NCBI RefSeq assembly: GCF_024168645.1
Contig: NZ_JALJWF010000001.1
Location: 4,901,501-4,965,500 of the forward strand
DNA: 64,000 bases
Source of the DNA: Pseudomonas sp. GGS8
GTDB lineage: Bacteria > Pseudomonadota > Gammaproteobacteria > Pseudomonadales > Pseudomonadaceae
Direction of reading: 5' to 3'
The position numbers and the translations under genes are program-made. Shown here piece by piece: positions 52,832 through 60,936 of this stretch (the first letter of the stretch is position 1; every line of letters starts with the position of its first letter). The notes beneath the pieces were generated by a model, which made no database searches, was not told the origin of the DNA, and saw only the letters and a program-made list of their open reading frames with translations.

Positions 52832-53239
52832 ATGAGTCCAGTATCAACGGCGGGCGCGCACTTGTCTGACGGATTGATTCTTGTGGTTGAGGACGACCCG
52901 TTGATCCTGGAGTTTCTTTGCGAAATTCTTCAGGAGGAAGGCTTTGCGGTTGAACCACAAATCAGCGCGGACGCTGCATCGCAGTTTCTGGAACAGCACG
53001 CCCCGCAGGTGGGGTTATTGCTCACGGACATCACCATGCCGGGCAAACTCAATGGCGCGGACCTGGCCAATCAGTTTGGCGACCGTTGGCCAGACAAACC
53101 GATCATGATCATGTCCGGCTTCGAAACGCCGAAAAGCTCCGGGGTCAAGCATCCGGTTTCGTTCATCAAGAAACCCTGGGCGGTGGGGCAGTTGCTCGAT
53201 TGTGTGCAACGCGCCTTGCAGTCGACCCGAACCCTGTAG
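52832..53239 (+). CDS. Single-domain CheY-like response regulator
   Basis: 135 residues consisting of one receiver domain: acidic pocket VVEDDPLILEFLCEIL, phosphoacceptor Asp in LLLTDITMPGKLNG, switch Lys in FIKKPWAVGQLLD. No output domain is attached. No kinase gene is adjacent, so the partner is unknown; such proteins often work in phosphorelays or by binding a target. It precedes the HAD phosphatase gene by 58 bases, which may be chance or a shared transcript. Confidence 0.87.
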   Translation: MSPVSTAGAHLSDGLILVVEDDPLILEFLCEILQEEGFAVEPQISADAASQFLEQHAPQVGLLLTDITMPGKLNGADLANQFGDRWPDKPIMIMSGFETPKSSGVKHPVSFIKKPWAVGQLLDCVQRALQSTRTL

Positions 53240-53297
53240 GCGCTGGTGTACATTAGCTGACAACATTTGCCTGGCTCTTGCAAAAGGACGTCGCCCT

Positions 53298-53966
53298 TTG
53301 TCTGTCAAAACATCCCTGCTCAACAGGTCATACCGTGGCTTGCTGTTCGATATGGACGGCACCATCCTCAACTCCATCGCCGCCGCCGAGCGGATCTGGG
53401 CAACTTGGGCCGTGCGTCACGGCGTCGATGTCGAAACTTTCCTGCCGACCATCCATGGCGTTCGCGCCATCGACACCATCAATCGCCTGGCGTTGCCCGG
53501 GGTGGATGCCGAAGCTGAAGCGGCGTGGATCACCGAGGCCGAAATCGTTGATGTGGAGGGGATTGTCGAGGTGTCCGGCGCGGCCAATTTTCTCAAGTCG
53601 CTACCCGCCCACCAATGGGCCATCGTCACCTCTGCGCCGCGGGCGCTGGCCTTGCGCCGAATGGCCGCGGCCGGTATTCCCGAGCCTGGCGTGATGGTTA
53701 CCGCCGAAGACGTCAGCACCGGCAAACCCGACCCTGCGGGCTATCGGCTGGCGGCTCGTCGACTGCAGGTGGATCCCGCCGAGTGCCTGATCTTCGAAGA
53801 CGCCGACGTCGGTATTCGCGCAGGCGAAGCGGCGGGTGCCAACGTCATGGTCATCACCGCGACCCACGTTCATCTCCTTCAGACCCCGCACGCCACACTG
53901 GCCAGTTATGACCTGGTCGAGGCGCGAGTGGATCTCGACAGCCAAATCAGCCTGTACAGGCTCTAA
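53298..53966 (+). CDS. HAD-superfamily phosphatase (sugar-phosphatase-like), TTG start
   Basis: 222 residues from the TTG at 53298, which follows AAGGACG at proper spacing; reading from the ATG at 53202 would overlap the response-regulator gene and add an unlikely Cys-rich tail. HAD motif I is LLFDMDGTILNS, motif II lies in AIVTSAP, the motif III Lys is in STGKPDPAGYRLAA and motif IV is IFEDADVGIRAGEAAG. The small cap marks subfamily IA, close to YfbT/GPP-type sugar or glycerol phosphatases. The substrate is unknown. Confidence 0.83.
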   Translation: MSVKTSLLNRSYRGLLFDMDGTILNSIAAAERIWATWAVRHGVDVETFLPTIHGVRAIDTINRLALPGVDAEAEAAWITEAEIVDVEGIVEVSGAANFLKSLPAHQWAIVTSAPRALALRRMAAAGIPEPGVMVTAEDVSTGKPDPAGYRLAARRLQVDPAECLIFEDADVGIRAGEAAGANVMVITATHVHLLQTPHATLASYDLVEARVDLDSQISLYRL

Positions 53967-54001
53967 AGTTGATGTGAGCAAATGTGGGAGCTGTGTTTAT
54001 T

Positions 54002-54661
54002 TCAGTAAATCCCCGGAATCAATCGCCAGCTACGGGCGCAGTAAGCCTCGTATTCGCTGCCGAACTGCGTGCGTAACAGTGCTTCTTCGGAGCGAATGCG
54101 GGCGATCAGCGGAATCAGCATCAGCACCACCAGCAGCAACCCGACGCCGGAACGAAAGGCCAGCGCCCAGCCCACGCCATTGATCAGCAGCCCCAGGTAG
54201 CTGGGGTTGCGCACATTCCGATAAATTCCGTCGGTGACCAGGCGGTGCCCTGGCTGAATCGCCACTAACCCGCTGAAGCGCTTGCCCAGCACAAACACTG
54301 GCCACAGCCGCAACGCGCCGCCACCAATGAACAGCAGCGCGCCCAGCCAACGCAGGCCCTCGCCACCGAAGGTCCAGAAGTCGATCCGGTCGTTGTAGGC
54401 CGGCAGATACCCGCTCAACAACCCGAGCACCCCAAAGACCGGCAGCACCCAACGATTGGCCCGGTCTTCACGTTCGCCGGGGCTCAAGTTGACTTCGCTG
54501 AACAACGACACGATCGTCATCAACAGGGTGGCCAGCGCAATGACCACCAGCGGCGGATGCGAGAAAAAAGCCGCCAACCCGCCCAGCCCGAACACCGCGA
54601 GAGCGAGGTAGGCAAGGGTGGTGACGAGCGCGGAAAACGCGAGTTTGGCTGAGATTTTCAT
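54002..54661 (-). CDS. Isoprenylcysteine carboxyl methyltransferase-family membrane protein
   Basis: 219 residues with five or six hydrophobic spans. The C-terminal catalytic region is typical of the ICMT/PEMT family: HRLVTDGIYRNVRNPSYLGLLI, then EEALLRTQFGSEYEAYCAR. These membrane enzymes methylate lipids or isoprenyl-linked groups using S-adenosylmethionine; the bacterial substrate is unknown. It is divergent from the PLP enzyme gene at 54829, with 167 bases between. A partial REP-like tail (AATGTGGGAGC) lies near 53981. Confidence 0.82.
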   Translation of the reverse strand: MKISAKLAFSALVTTLAYLALAVFGLGGLAAFFSHPPLVVIALATLLMTIVSLFSEVNLSPGEREDRANRWVLPVFGVLGLLSGYLPAYNDRIDFWTFGGEGLRWLGALLFIGGGALRLWPVFVLGKRFSGLVAIQPGHRLVTDGIYRNVRNPSYLGLLINGVGWALAFRSGVGLLLVVLMLIPLIARIRSEEALLRTQFGSEYEAYCARSWRLIPGIY

Positions 54662-54828
54662 GACTGATCTCGCAAAAAGGGCCTATTACCAGTGTAGGGG
54701 GGCAGCCCGTTATGAGAGCGGCAGTCGTCCGGCAGGGTGAACTAAGCTTGGATAAAGATGAGCCTGCCCGTTCACTTCCGGCCCGTTGAAAGATCTCAAC
54801 GCGCCGGTGCTGCCACAAGGAGCACACG

Positions 54829-55776
54829 ATGCTTCACATCAGAACGCCCCTGATTCTGCACCCGGGTCTGTCAACTCCGACTCGGCGAATCTGGCTCAAG
54901 CTGGAAAACCTGCAACCCAGCGGCTCGTTCAAACTGCGCGGCATGGGCCTTTTGTGCAGTCAGGCGGCGGCGCAGGGCAAGCGCAAAGTCGTCTGTCCAT
55001 CCGGTGGCAATGCCGGTTTGGCCACGGCGGTGGCCGCCGCCAGTCTTGGGCTGAAAGCCTGCATCGTGGTGCCGAACACCACCCCGGAAACCACCCGCGC
55101 CCGGATCAGGAACACCGGGGCCGAGGTGATCGTTCACGGTAAGGTCTGGGACGAGGCCAATCAACGGGCGAAAGAACTCGCACAGGGTGCGGACACCGAG
55201 TACGTCCCGGCTTTCGATCACCCGGTGTTGTGGGAAGGGCACAGCACGATGGTCGATGAAATCCTTGAGGATTGTCCTCAGGTCGATGTGTTGGTGACAT
55301 CGGTGGGGGGCGGCGGTTTGCTGGCGGGCCTGCTCACCGGGTTGATCCGTCATCAGCGTATGGACTGCCGGATTGTGGCGTGCGAAACCCAGGGCGCGGC
55401 GTCTTTCGCGGCTGCTATCGCTGCCGGGCACCCGGTCAGACTGCCGCGCATCGATACCGTCGCCACCTCACTCGGCGCCGCCCAAGTGGCGGCCTGGCCG
55501 GTGCAGCACATCCTCGATTTTGCCCACGAATGCGTGGTGCTCAGCGATGATGAGGCGATCATGGGCGTGGTTCGTTACGCCAACGACCTGCGCCAGTTGG
55601 TCGAACCGGCGTGCGGTGTTTCATTGGCGGTGGCGTACCTTGACCATCCAGCGATTGCCGAGGCCCATGACGTGGTGGTTGTGGTGTGCGGCGGTGTCAG
55701 CATCAGCGCGCAGCTGGTCGCCGGCTGGGCACGCCTGTCCGCTGAGGTGGAGAAAAACAGTGCCGAAGCAAGGTAG
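54829..55776 (+). CDS. PLP-dependent serine/threonine dehydratase-like enzyme
   Basis: 315 residues of fold type II PLP enzymes; CAAGGAG precedes the ATG. The Schiff-base Lys is in SGSFKLRGM, the phosphate loop is the Gly-rich TSVGGGGLLAG, and VCPSGGNAGLATAVAAA binds substrate carboxylate. The C-terminal VVVVCGGVSISA is typical of mammalian-type L-serine dehydratases. It probably deaminates L-serine or L-threonine to a 2-oxo acid. No regulatory ACT domain is attached. Single-gene unit. Confidence 0.87.
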   Translation: MLHIRTPLILHPGLSTPTRRIWLKLENLQPSGSFKLRGMGLLCSQAAAQGKRKVVCPSGGNAGLATAVAAASLGLKACIVVPNTTPETTRARIRNTGAEVIVHGKVWDEANQRAKELAQGADTEYVPAFDHPVLWEGHSTMVDEILEDCPQVDVLVTSVGGGGLLAGLLTGLIRHQRMDCRIVACETQGAASFAAAIAAGHPVRLPRIDTVATSLGAAQVAAWPVQHILDFAHECVVLSDDEAIMGVVRYANDLRQLVEPACGVSLAVAYLDHPAIAEAHDVVVVVCGGVSISAQLVAGWARLSAEVEKNSAEAR

Positions 55777-55809
55777 GGCTGGCTAGCCCTACCGCTTGCG
55801 TTGGAGATT

Positions 55810-56127
55810 TCATTTACCGGCTGGAACACCTTCCTGAACGAGGATCGCTCTGGCCAGATCTTCATCGCTGGCCTTCAGGTCGGGATGAGTTTGGCGAATG
55901 TCCTTCAATACCGACTCCAGGTAAACGCCACGGATCGTGCCGCCGCTGGCGACAAAACTGGAGGCGTCATCCCGGGCGGGAATGACCAATTTATGATCCT
56001 TGAACGTCGAGTACAGCGATGCGGAGACCCCGGCTGAGGTGGCGACATCTTTTGCATCCACACCGGCCATAGCCGAACCAACGGGCAAACAAAGCACTAG
56101 CGAAGAGATGAGAAACAGACGGCGCAT
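55810..56127 (-). CDS. Small exported DUF2388 protein
   Basis: 105 residues from the ATG at 56127, which has GGAGGA upstream; the frame opens at 56142. The signal peptide spans about residues 1-21 (MRRLFLISSLVLCLPVGSAMA). The mature domain has PARDDASSFVASGGTIRGVYLE, the conserved DUF2388 segment found almost only in Pseudomonas. Its function is unknown; it should be periplasmic. The 234 bases upstream to the FAD oxidoreductase gene hold no gene I can support. Confidence 0.82.
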   Translation of the reverse strand: MRRLFLISSLVLCLPVGSAMAGVDAKDVATSAGVSASLYSTFKDHKLVIPARDDASSFVASGGTIRGVYLESVLKDIRQTHPDLKASDEDLARAILVQEGVPAGK

Positions 56128-56361
56128 GACGGCGTCCTCCAAAGCGTGAAGCGTAAAGGAAGTAACACATAATTTAGGATGCCTGGCGGTGGTCAGGAGT
56201 TCCCCTGTCGATGCGAGATATGCATCGGAGACTGTTCAAAACCGACTCAAGGGCCGAGAACTCCCCCCGGACCGTATTCGATTCGTGGTCATGGACTGGC
56301 GATATTCTTCTGCCTGATCGATTATCGGCAGCCAGGGCTGGTTTGAACGAGTGGAGGGCAG

Positions 56362-57468
56362 GTGAGCGTCGATATCGAATGCGTGGTGGTCGGGGCCGGC
56401 GTGGTCGGGCTGGCGGTGGCCAGAGCCATGGCCCGGACCGGTCGGGAAGTGATTCTGGTCGAGGCGGGCGAGGGGATTGGCGTGGGCATCAGTTCGCGCA
56501 ACTCGGAAGTGATCCATGCCGGGATCTATTACCCGAGCGGCAGCCTCAAGGCGCAATTGTGCGTGGAGGGCCGGCAACGCCTGTATGCCTACTGCGATGA
56601 GCGCGGCGTCGATTACCGGCGCCTCGGCAAGCTGATCGTGGCCACCGATGACCGCCAGCGTCATGCCTTGCAGGTATTGCTGGAGCAAGGTTTGCGCAAC
56701 GGCGTCGATGACCTGCAATGGCTGGATGCCGGGCAGGCACGAGCGCTTGAACCGGCGTTGTCTTGTGTCGCAGCGCTTTGGTCGCCGTCCACCGGGATCG
56801 TCGACTCCCACGCCTTGATGCTGGCGCTGCAGGCAGACGCTGAAGCGTGCGGCACCTCGATAGCCTTTCGTACGCCACTGGAATCGGCCCGTTGCACCGC
56901 GCAGGGTTTCGAGCTGCACATGGGCGGTGCTCAGCCCATGACCTTGAGCTGTCGTCAGTTGATCAACTGCGCGGGACTGTCCGCGCCTGAGGTAGCCGGC
57001 CGGATCGAAGGCTTGCCGGCGCGGCACGTTCCCCAGGCCTGGTTGTGCAAGGGCAGCTATTTCAGTTTCAGTGGCCCGGCGCCGTTTCGGCATCTGGTCT
57101 ACCCGGCGCCGGAAAGCGCCGGGCTGGGTGTGCACATGACCCTGGACCTGGGCGGTCAGGCCCGTTTCGGGCCGGATGTCGAATGGGTCGGGCAGGTTGA
57201 TTACCGCGTCGATTGCCGTCGCGGCGAAGGTTTCTATCAGGCGATCCGGCGTTACTGGCCGGCGTTGCCCGATGGCAGCCTGCAACCGGCCTATAGCGGC
57301 ATTCGCCCGAAAATCAGCGGGCCGGGCGAGCCGGCCGGCGACTTCATCGTTAGCGGCCCGAGCGAGCATGGCGTGCCGGGGCTGGTCAACCTGTTCGGCA
57401 TCGAGTCACCGGGGCTGACCAGTTGCCTGGCGCTGGCCGAACGGGTGGTGCAGGCGATCGACCGGTAA
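56362..57468 (+). CDS. FAD-dependent oxidoreductase (LhgO/glycine-oxidase-like)
   Basis: 368 residues starting at GTG 56362, which follows GGAGGG; no better ATG lies before the FAD motif. The N-terminal Rossmann fold is [55 protein letters not shown] is the segment shared with L-2-hydroxyglutarate dehydrogenases (LhgO/YgaF). [18 protein letters not shown] near the C-terminus supports the family. L-2-hydroxyglutarate oxidation is the best guess, but other 2-hydroxy acids are possible. Next to DinB and DUF2388, with no pathway partner. Confidence 0.85.
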   Translation: MSVDIECVVVGAGVVGLAVARAMARTGREVILVEAGEGIGVGISSRNSEVIHAGIYYPSGSLKAQLCVEGRQRLYAYCDERGVDYRRLGKLIVATDDRQRHALQVLLEQGLRNGVDDLQWLDAGQARALEPALSCVAALWSPSTGIVDSHALMLALQADAEACGTSIAFRTPLESARCTAQGFELHMGGAQPMTLSCRQLINCAGLSAPEVAGRIEGLPARHVPQAWLCKGSYFSFSGPAPFRHLVYPAPESAGLGVHMTLDLGGQARFGPDVEWVGQVDYRVDCRRGEGFYQAIRRYWPALPDGSLQPAYSGIRPKISGPGEPAGDFIVSGPSEHGVPGLVNLFGIESPGLTSCLALAERVVQAIDR

Positions 57469-57553
57469 ACGCCTGCCAGTGATCGACGGCAGCGATGGCG
57501 AGCGCCGCGAGGACTATTCTTGGCAATGCGCCCATCGACATGGGGGACCTCTG

Positions 57554-58060
57554 ATGATCAACCTACGCACTGCCCGCATGCTCGCCGATTACAAGCGCTG
57601 GGCCGATCAGCGACTCTTCGACAGCCTCATGGCGCTGCCACCGGAGGAGCTCAACCGCAAACGGCGATCGGTGTTCAACAACATGATTGGCACCTTGAAC
57701 CAGATCTACGTGGTGGACTGCATCTGGCAAGCCCACCTGGAAGGCCGAGGGCACGACTTCAAAACCTCCCATGACCTGCTCCATACCGAACTCCCCGAGC
57801 TGCGAATGGCACAACAGGAGATCGATCAATGGTTCTGTGGCTGGAGCTCGGCCCAGACCGACGACTCGCTGGATAAACTCATCGAGTTCACCTCCGTGTC
57901 GGGGGAAAGCGGGGTCATGAGCGCCGGCGCCATGCTGTTGCATGTGGTCAACCACGCCAGTTATCACCGAGGCTGGGTGGTCCAGATGTACGTCGAGATT
58001 CCGGCCATGCCACCGATCACCGATTTGCCGGTGTTTCTGCGCGAGGTTCCGGGGTATTGA
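57554..58060 (+). CDS. DinB-family metalloprotein
   Basis: 168 residues from the ATG at 57554. It is a four-helix-bundle protein. The DinB metal site is formed by His in VDCIWQAHL and the HxxxHxxYH-like NHASYHRGW of the last helix. Members include DNA-damage-induced proteins and thiol transferases (mycothiol or bacillithiol type); the exact role here is unknown. The gene follows the FAD oxidoreductase by 85 bases and is followed by a REPIN. Confidence 0.85.
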   Translation: MINLRTARMLADYKRWADQRLFDSLMALPPEELNRKRRSVFNNMIGTLNQIYVVDCIWQAHLEGRGHDFKTSHDLLHTELPELRMAQQEIDQWFCGWSSAQTDDSLDKLIEFTSVSGESGVMSAGAMLLHVVNHASYHRGWVVQMYVEIPAMPPITDLPVFLREVPGY

Positions 58061-58083
58061 GTGCCTGCTGACTCAGGAAAATC

Positions 58084-58175
58084 CTGTGGGAGCGGGCTTG
58101 CCCGCGATAGCGGAGTGTCAGGCGACATAATTTTCTCTGTCAGGCCGCCATCGCGGGCAAGCCCGCTCCCACAGG
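58084..58175. repeat. REPIN after dinB-like gene
   Basis: CTGTGGGAGCGGGCTTGCCC at 58084 and its near-perfect inverse at about 58150-58175 (GGGCAAGCCCGCTCCCACAG) form the best preserved of the three REPINs in the window. The arms are almost identical, which suggests recent mobilisation. It lies between convergent genes. Confidence 0.88.
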
Positions 58176-58201
58176 TTATGTGTCAGTTCAGGAGATTTGG
58201 G

Positions 58202-59596
58202 TCAGGTCTGTGGAATCAGGTTCTGCCGGCAATCGAGCACCAACCGCGCACCCCCCAACTCGCTGTCGCCCACCTCCAGCGTAAACCCGTGCAGGCTGAC
58301 GATCGCGGCGACGATCGACAGGCCCAGGCCGAAACCGCTTTGCGGGTTGCTACCTTCGGCGCGATAGAAACGTTGAAACACCGCCTCACGCTCCGCCAGC
58401 GCGATCCCGGGACCGGAGTCGAGCACTTCAATGCGGGTATGCCCAGCGTCATTCACCCCACGCAGAATCACCCGGCCGCCCGGTGGTGTGAACTTGATCG
58501 AGTTGCTCAGCAGATTCGCCACGGCCTCGAACAACAGCGCTCTGTCGCCGTTCAGTTGTGGCAGGGACTCGGGCAATTGCAGTTCAAAGGTCAGTTCGCC
58601 TTCTTCCGCCAGTGGCAGATAAAAGTCGTGCAGTTCTTGCAGCAACGGCACCGGGTCCAGTTGCACGAAACCCGAGCGGCGCTGACGATCTTCCAGCTCG
58701 GAAATCCGCAGCAAGCCACGAAAGCGCGCCATCAAGGTATCCGCCTCGCCGAGCACCGAATCCAGTTGCACGGCCAGCGTCGATCCTTCATCGGCCTGCT
58801 GCTGAATCCGGTACAGCTGCGCCCGCAGGCGCGTGAGCGGCGTGCGCAGGTCATGGGCGATGTTGTCGCATACGCCCTTGACCTCGTTCATCAAGTGCTC
58901 GATGCGTTCGAGCATGGCATTGACGATGGCGGCAAGCATGTCCAGTTCGTCACGGCGATTGGACAGCGGTAGGCGTCGGGTCAGGTCGCCGGCGACGATA
59001 GCTTCGGCGCTGGCCTGGATCGCCCGGATCCGGCGCAGTGGGCGCCGTCGCAATAAATGCCAGCCGGCGATACCTGGCAGAATCGTCAGCGACACGCCCC
59101 ACAACAGCGCGTGCAGGATGATCCGGGTCACGGCAAACAACGAACCGTTGTCCCGCACCAGCACCAGCCAACGGCCGTCCAGGGTTCGGGTGGCCACGGC
59201 GTCGCAGCTGTCGGCGGGCAGGGTCGGGTCGTCGGATTCGGCGCAATCGCCGAGCATGTGAATCTTGCCGTCCAGCGGCAGTTCTTCTGGGATCTGGCGC
59301 AAGGCGCCGCTGAGGTAGCGCTGCTGGTCATCGAACAGGCCATAGGCATCGATGCCGCGAATGTCGAAGGTCATGCTGGCGGCGAGGGCATCCACCAGTT
59401 GCTCGCCCTGGAAGCGTGAAAACAGATGCTGACGTTGCATCAGCGAGTGTTTGGCGAGGGTGTCGAGGTAGTTGGACACCTCGTAATACATGACCCCCAT
59501 GAGAATCGCGCTCCAGGCGACGAACAGCGAACTGTAAAGCGCCAGCAAGCGGCTGCTGGAGGAACGCCAGCCTTTAGAGGGGTTCAGCAATGACAT
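58202..59596 (-). CDS. Sensor histidine kinase with two-Cys periplasmic domain
   Basis: 464 residues. Two spans (about 15-37 and 165-188) enclose a periplasmic domain with two cysteines in GDCAESDDPTLPADSCDAV. HAMP (DLTRRLPLSNRRDELDML), HisKA (CDNIAHDLRTPLTRLRAQL) and ATPase lobe (NLLSNSIKFTPPGG, DSGPGIALAE, GFGLGLSIVAAIVSLHG) follow. It resembles CopS/CzcS-type kinases in layout. The gene overlaps the end of its response-regulator gene by 23 bases. The Cys pair could sense redox state or a metal; that is inference. Confidence 0.87.
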   Translation of the reverse strand: MSLLNPSKGWRSSSSRLLALYSSLFVAWSAILMGVMYYEVSNYLDTLAKHSLMQRQHLFSRFQGEQLVDALAASMTFDIRGIDAYGLFDDQQRYLSGALRQIPEELPLDGKIHMLGDCAESDDPTLPADSCDAVATRTLDGRWLVLVRDNGSLFAVTRIILHALLWGVSLTILPGIAGWHLLRRRPLRRIRAIQASAEAIVAGDLTRRLPLSNRRDELDMLAAIVNAMLERIEHLMNEVKGVCDNIAHDLRTPLTRLRAQLYRIQQQADEGSTLAVQLDSVLGEADTLMARFRGLLRISELEDRQRRSGFVQLDPVPLLQELHDFYLPLAEEGELTFELQLPESLPQLNGDRALLFEAVANLLSNSIKFTPPGGRVILRGVNDAGHTRIEVLDSGPGIALAEREAVFQRFYRAEGSNPQSGFGLGLSIVAAIVSLHGFTLEVGDSELGGARLVLDCRQNLIPQT

Positions 59597-60257
59597 AGCC
59601 CGAGCCTCGCACGGTCCGAATCAGTGGGACTTTGCCTGGCGGGTCGATTTTCTTGCGCAGACGGCCGATGTGCACGTCGATCAGGTTGGTGCCAGGGTCG
59701 AAGTGATAACCCCAGACCTCTTCGAAAATCATCATCCGCGACAGAATCTGCCCGGTGTTGCGCATCAGAAATTCCAGCAACTTGTATTCGGTGGGCAGCA
59801 GCGTCAGCAACTGGCTGTCACGGCTGGCTTCGTGGCTGATCAGGTTCAGCTCCAGATCGGCCACCCGCAACGTGGTGGCATGGGCGGTCACGGTGTTCTG
59901 CCGGCGCAGCAAGACTTCGACCCGGGCGGCCATTTCATCGGTGGCGAACGGTTTGGTCAGGTAATCGTCACCGCCGGCGCGCAGGCCGCGCACTCGTTCA
60001 TCGACGTCGGAGAGGGCGCTGATCATCAAAATCGGCGTGGCCACGCCCATGGTGCGCAGGGTGGTGACAATGGCCAGGCCATCGAGCTCCGGCAGCATGC
60101 GATCGAGGGTGATCAGGTCGTAGTCGCCGCTGACTGCGCGCTCCAGGCCTTCGCGGCCATTGTCGACCCAATCCACCTCAAGGCCGTGGCTGCTCAGTTC
60201 GGCGACGATTTCCCGGGCGGTCACGGCGTCGTCTTCGATGGTCAAAATACGGGTCAT
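59574..60257 (-). CDS. OmpR-family response regulator
   Basis: 227 residues from the ATG at 60257; the frame opens at 60305. Receiver: MTRILTIEDDAVTAREIVAEL, phosphoacceptor in LITLDRMLPELDG, switch Lys in DYLTKPFATDEM. Winged helix: LTLLPTEYKLLEFLMRNTGQ, TNLIDVHIGRLRKKID. Close in type to CopR/CzcR/IrlR regulators. It precedes and overlaps the kinase gene, and is divergent from the cysteine-rich secreted protein gene at 60405, a possible target. Confidence 0.87.
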   Translation of the reverse strand: MTRILTIEDDAVTAREIVAELSSHGLEVDWVDNGREGLERAVSGDYDLITLDRMLPELDGLAIVTTLRTMGVATPILMISALSDVDERVRGLRAGGDDYLTKPFATDEMAARVEVLLRRQNTVTAHATTLRVADLELNLISHEASRDSQLLTLLPTEYKLLEFLMRNTGQILSRMMIFEEVWGYHFDPGTNLIDVHIGRLRKKIDPPGKVPLIRTVRGSGYVIAEPL

Positions 60258-60404
60258 AGGCTGCCTGATAATCGGTTCGATACGAAGTTGCGTGCATTTT
60301 GCCAAGAATTACGTGCGGCTTATTAAATTAACTTTCATGTCGTCTCGTGAGTCTGGCCGCAACATTGATATCATCCAGCCATGACTCTAAAGGGAAGCTG
60401 CACT

Positions 60405-60740
60405 GTGCGCACTTTAATGGTTCGTGGCTGGATGCCAATATTTCTGTTGTTAGTGTGCCTGTTCGGCTCATCCGCCTGGGCTGCCAACACACCGTGTTCC
60501 GGGAATAAGGGTGGTATCGATCGTTGCGACGGCGATCTGTTCCTGTGCAATGACGGCTCCATCAGCGGTTCGAAGAAGAGCTGTTCGGCGATGTTTGGCA
60601 CTAACAGCCAGGCGCGGCCACAGACGCTGTTACAGGAAACCGACGGCTGCGCCTGCGGCACCGGTACGTTCTGCACCGGGCCCAGAGGCGGGGTGTATTG
60701 CCTGACGCCCAGCGGCAACAAGAGTTACAAGCGCAAGTAG
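60405..60740 (+). CDS. Small secreted cysteine-rich protein
   Basis: I choose the GTG at 60405, which follows AAGGGAAG; an ATG at 60381 lacks a good Shine-Dalgarno. 111 residues with a signal peptide (MPIFLLLVCLFGSSAWAA). The mature part has eight cysteines, in TPC, DRC, FLC, KSC, GCAC, TFC and VYC contexts, probably paired as disulfides, and a basic tail (SYKRK). I do not recognise a named family. It is divergent from the response regulator. A short GC hairpin (CCGCCG/CGGCGG at 60765-60780) follows the stop. Confidence 0.72.
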   Translation: MRTLMVRGWMPIFLLLVCLFGSSAWAANTPCSGNKGGIDRCDGDLFLCNDGSISGSKKSCSAMFGTNSQARPQTLLQETDGCACGTGTFCTGPRGGVYCLTPSGNKSYKRK

Positions 60741-60860
60741 TTCGGTTGGCGCAATGCATAAAGCCCGCCGCCAGCGGCGGCTCCTTGCAAAGTGCATGGT
60801 CCTGAGAAGTTCATTGTTTTCAACTTATTGAAATGGAACGATTTATTTAAGTGGTGCGAC

Positions 60861-60876
60861 TGGCACGCTGTCTGCA
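60861..60876 (+). promoter_or_regulatory. Sigma-54 (RpoN) -24/-12 promoter
   Basis: TGGCACGCTGTCTGCA fits the RpoN consensus TGGCACG-N4-TTGCW with a single change (CTGC for TTGC), and GG and GC are exactly 10 bases apart. Transcription would start near 60888, about 50 bases before the membrane-protein ATG. An enhancer-binding protein would be required; none is encoded nearby. Confidence 0.65.
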
Positions 60877-60884
60877 ACGGCTCG

Positions 60885-60912
60885 TTTGACGAGTTGTATT
60901 TGACGAGTTGTA
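60885..60912 (+). repeat. Tandem direct repeat of 14 bases in the 5' leader
   Basis: TTTGACGAGTTGTA occurs twice, back to back and without mismatch. The second copy runs into ACAAC, making the palindrome GTTGTAACAAC. It lies between the RpoN-type promoter and the ATG at 60937, so it would be at the 5' end of the mRNA. Regulator binding or replication slippage are both possible. Confidence 0.7.
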
Positions 60913-60936
60913 ACAACTGCCTGGAGTACAACAACA

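Noticed and set aside
53202..53297. Longer start for the HAD phosphatase from the ATG at 53202
   Set aside because: It would overlap the response-regulator gene and add a Cys/Arg-rich tail; the TTG at 53298 has a good Shine-Dalgarno.
53981..53993. REP element at AATGTGGGAGC near the HAD phosphatase end
   Set aside because: Only the head of the REP motif is present and there is no inverted partner, so at best a remnant.
56236..57369. Minus-strand open frame of 377 codons opposite the FAD oxidoreductase
   Set aside because: Shadow frame; the plus-strand protein has clear FAD motifs.
32587..58175. CRISPR array from repeated GTGGGAGCGGGCTTGCCCG units
   Set aside because: Units occur as inverted pairs at distant sites without regular spacers, which is the REP/REPIN pattern.
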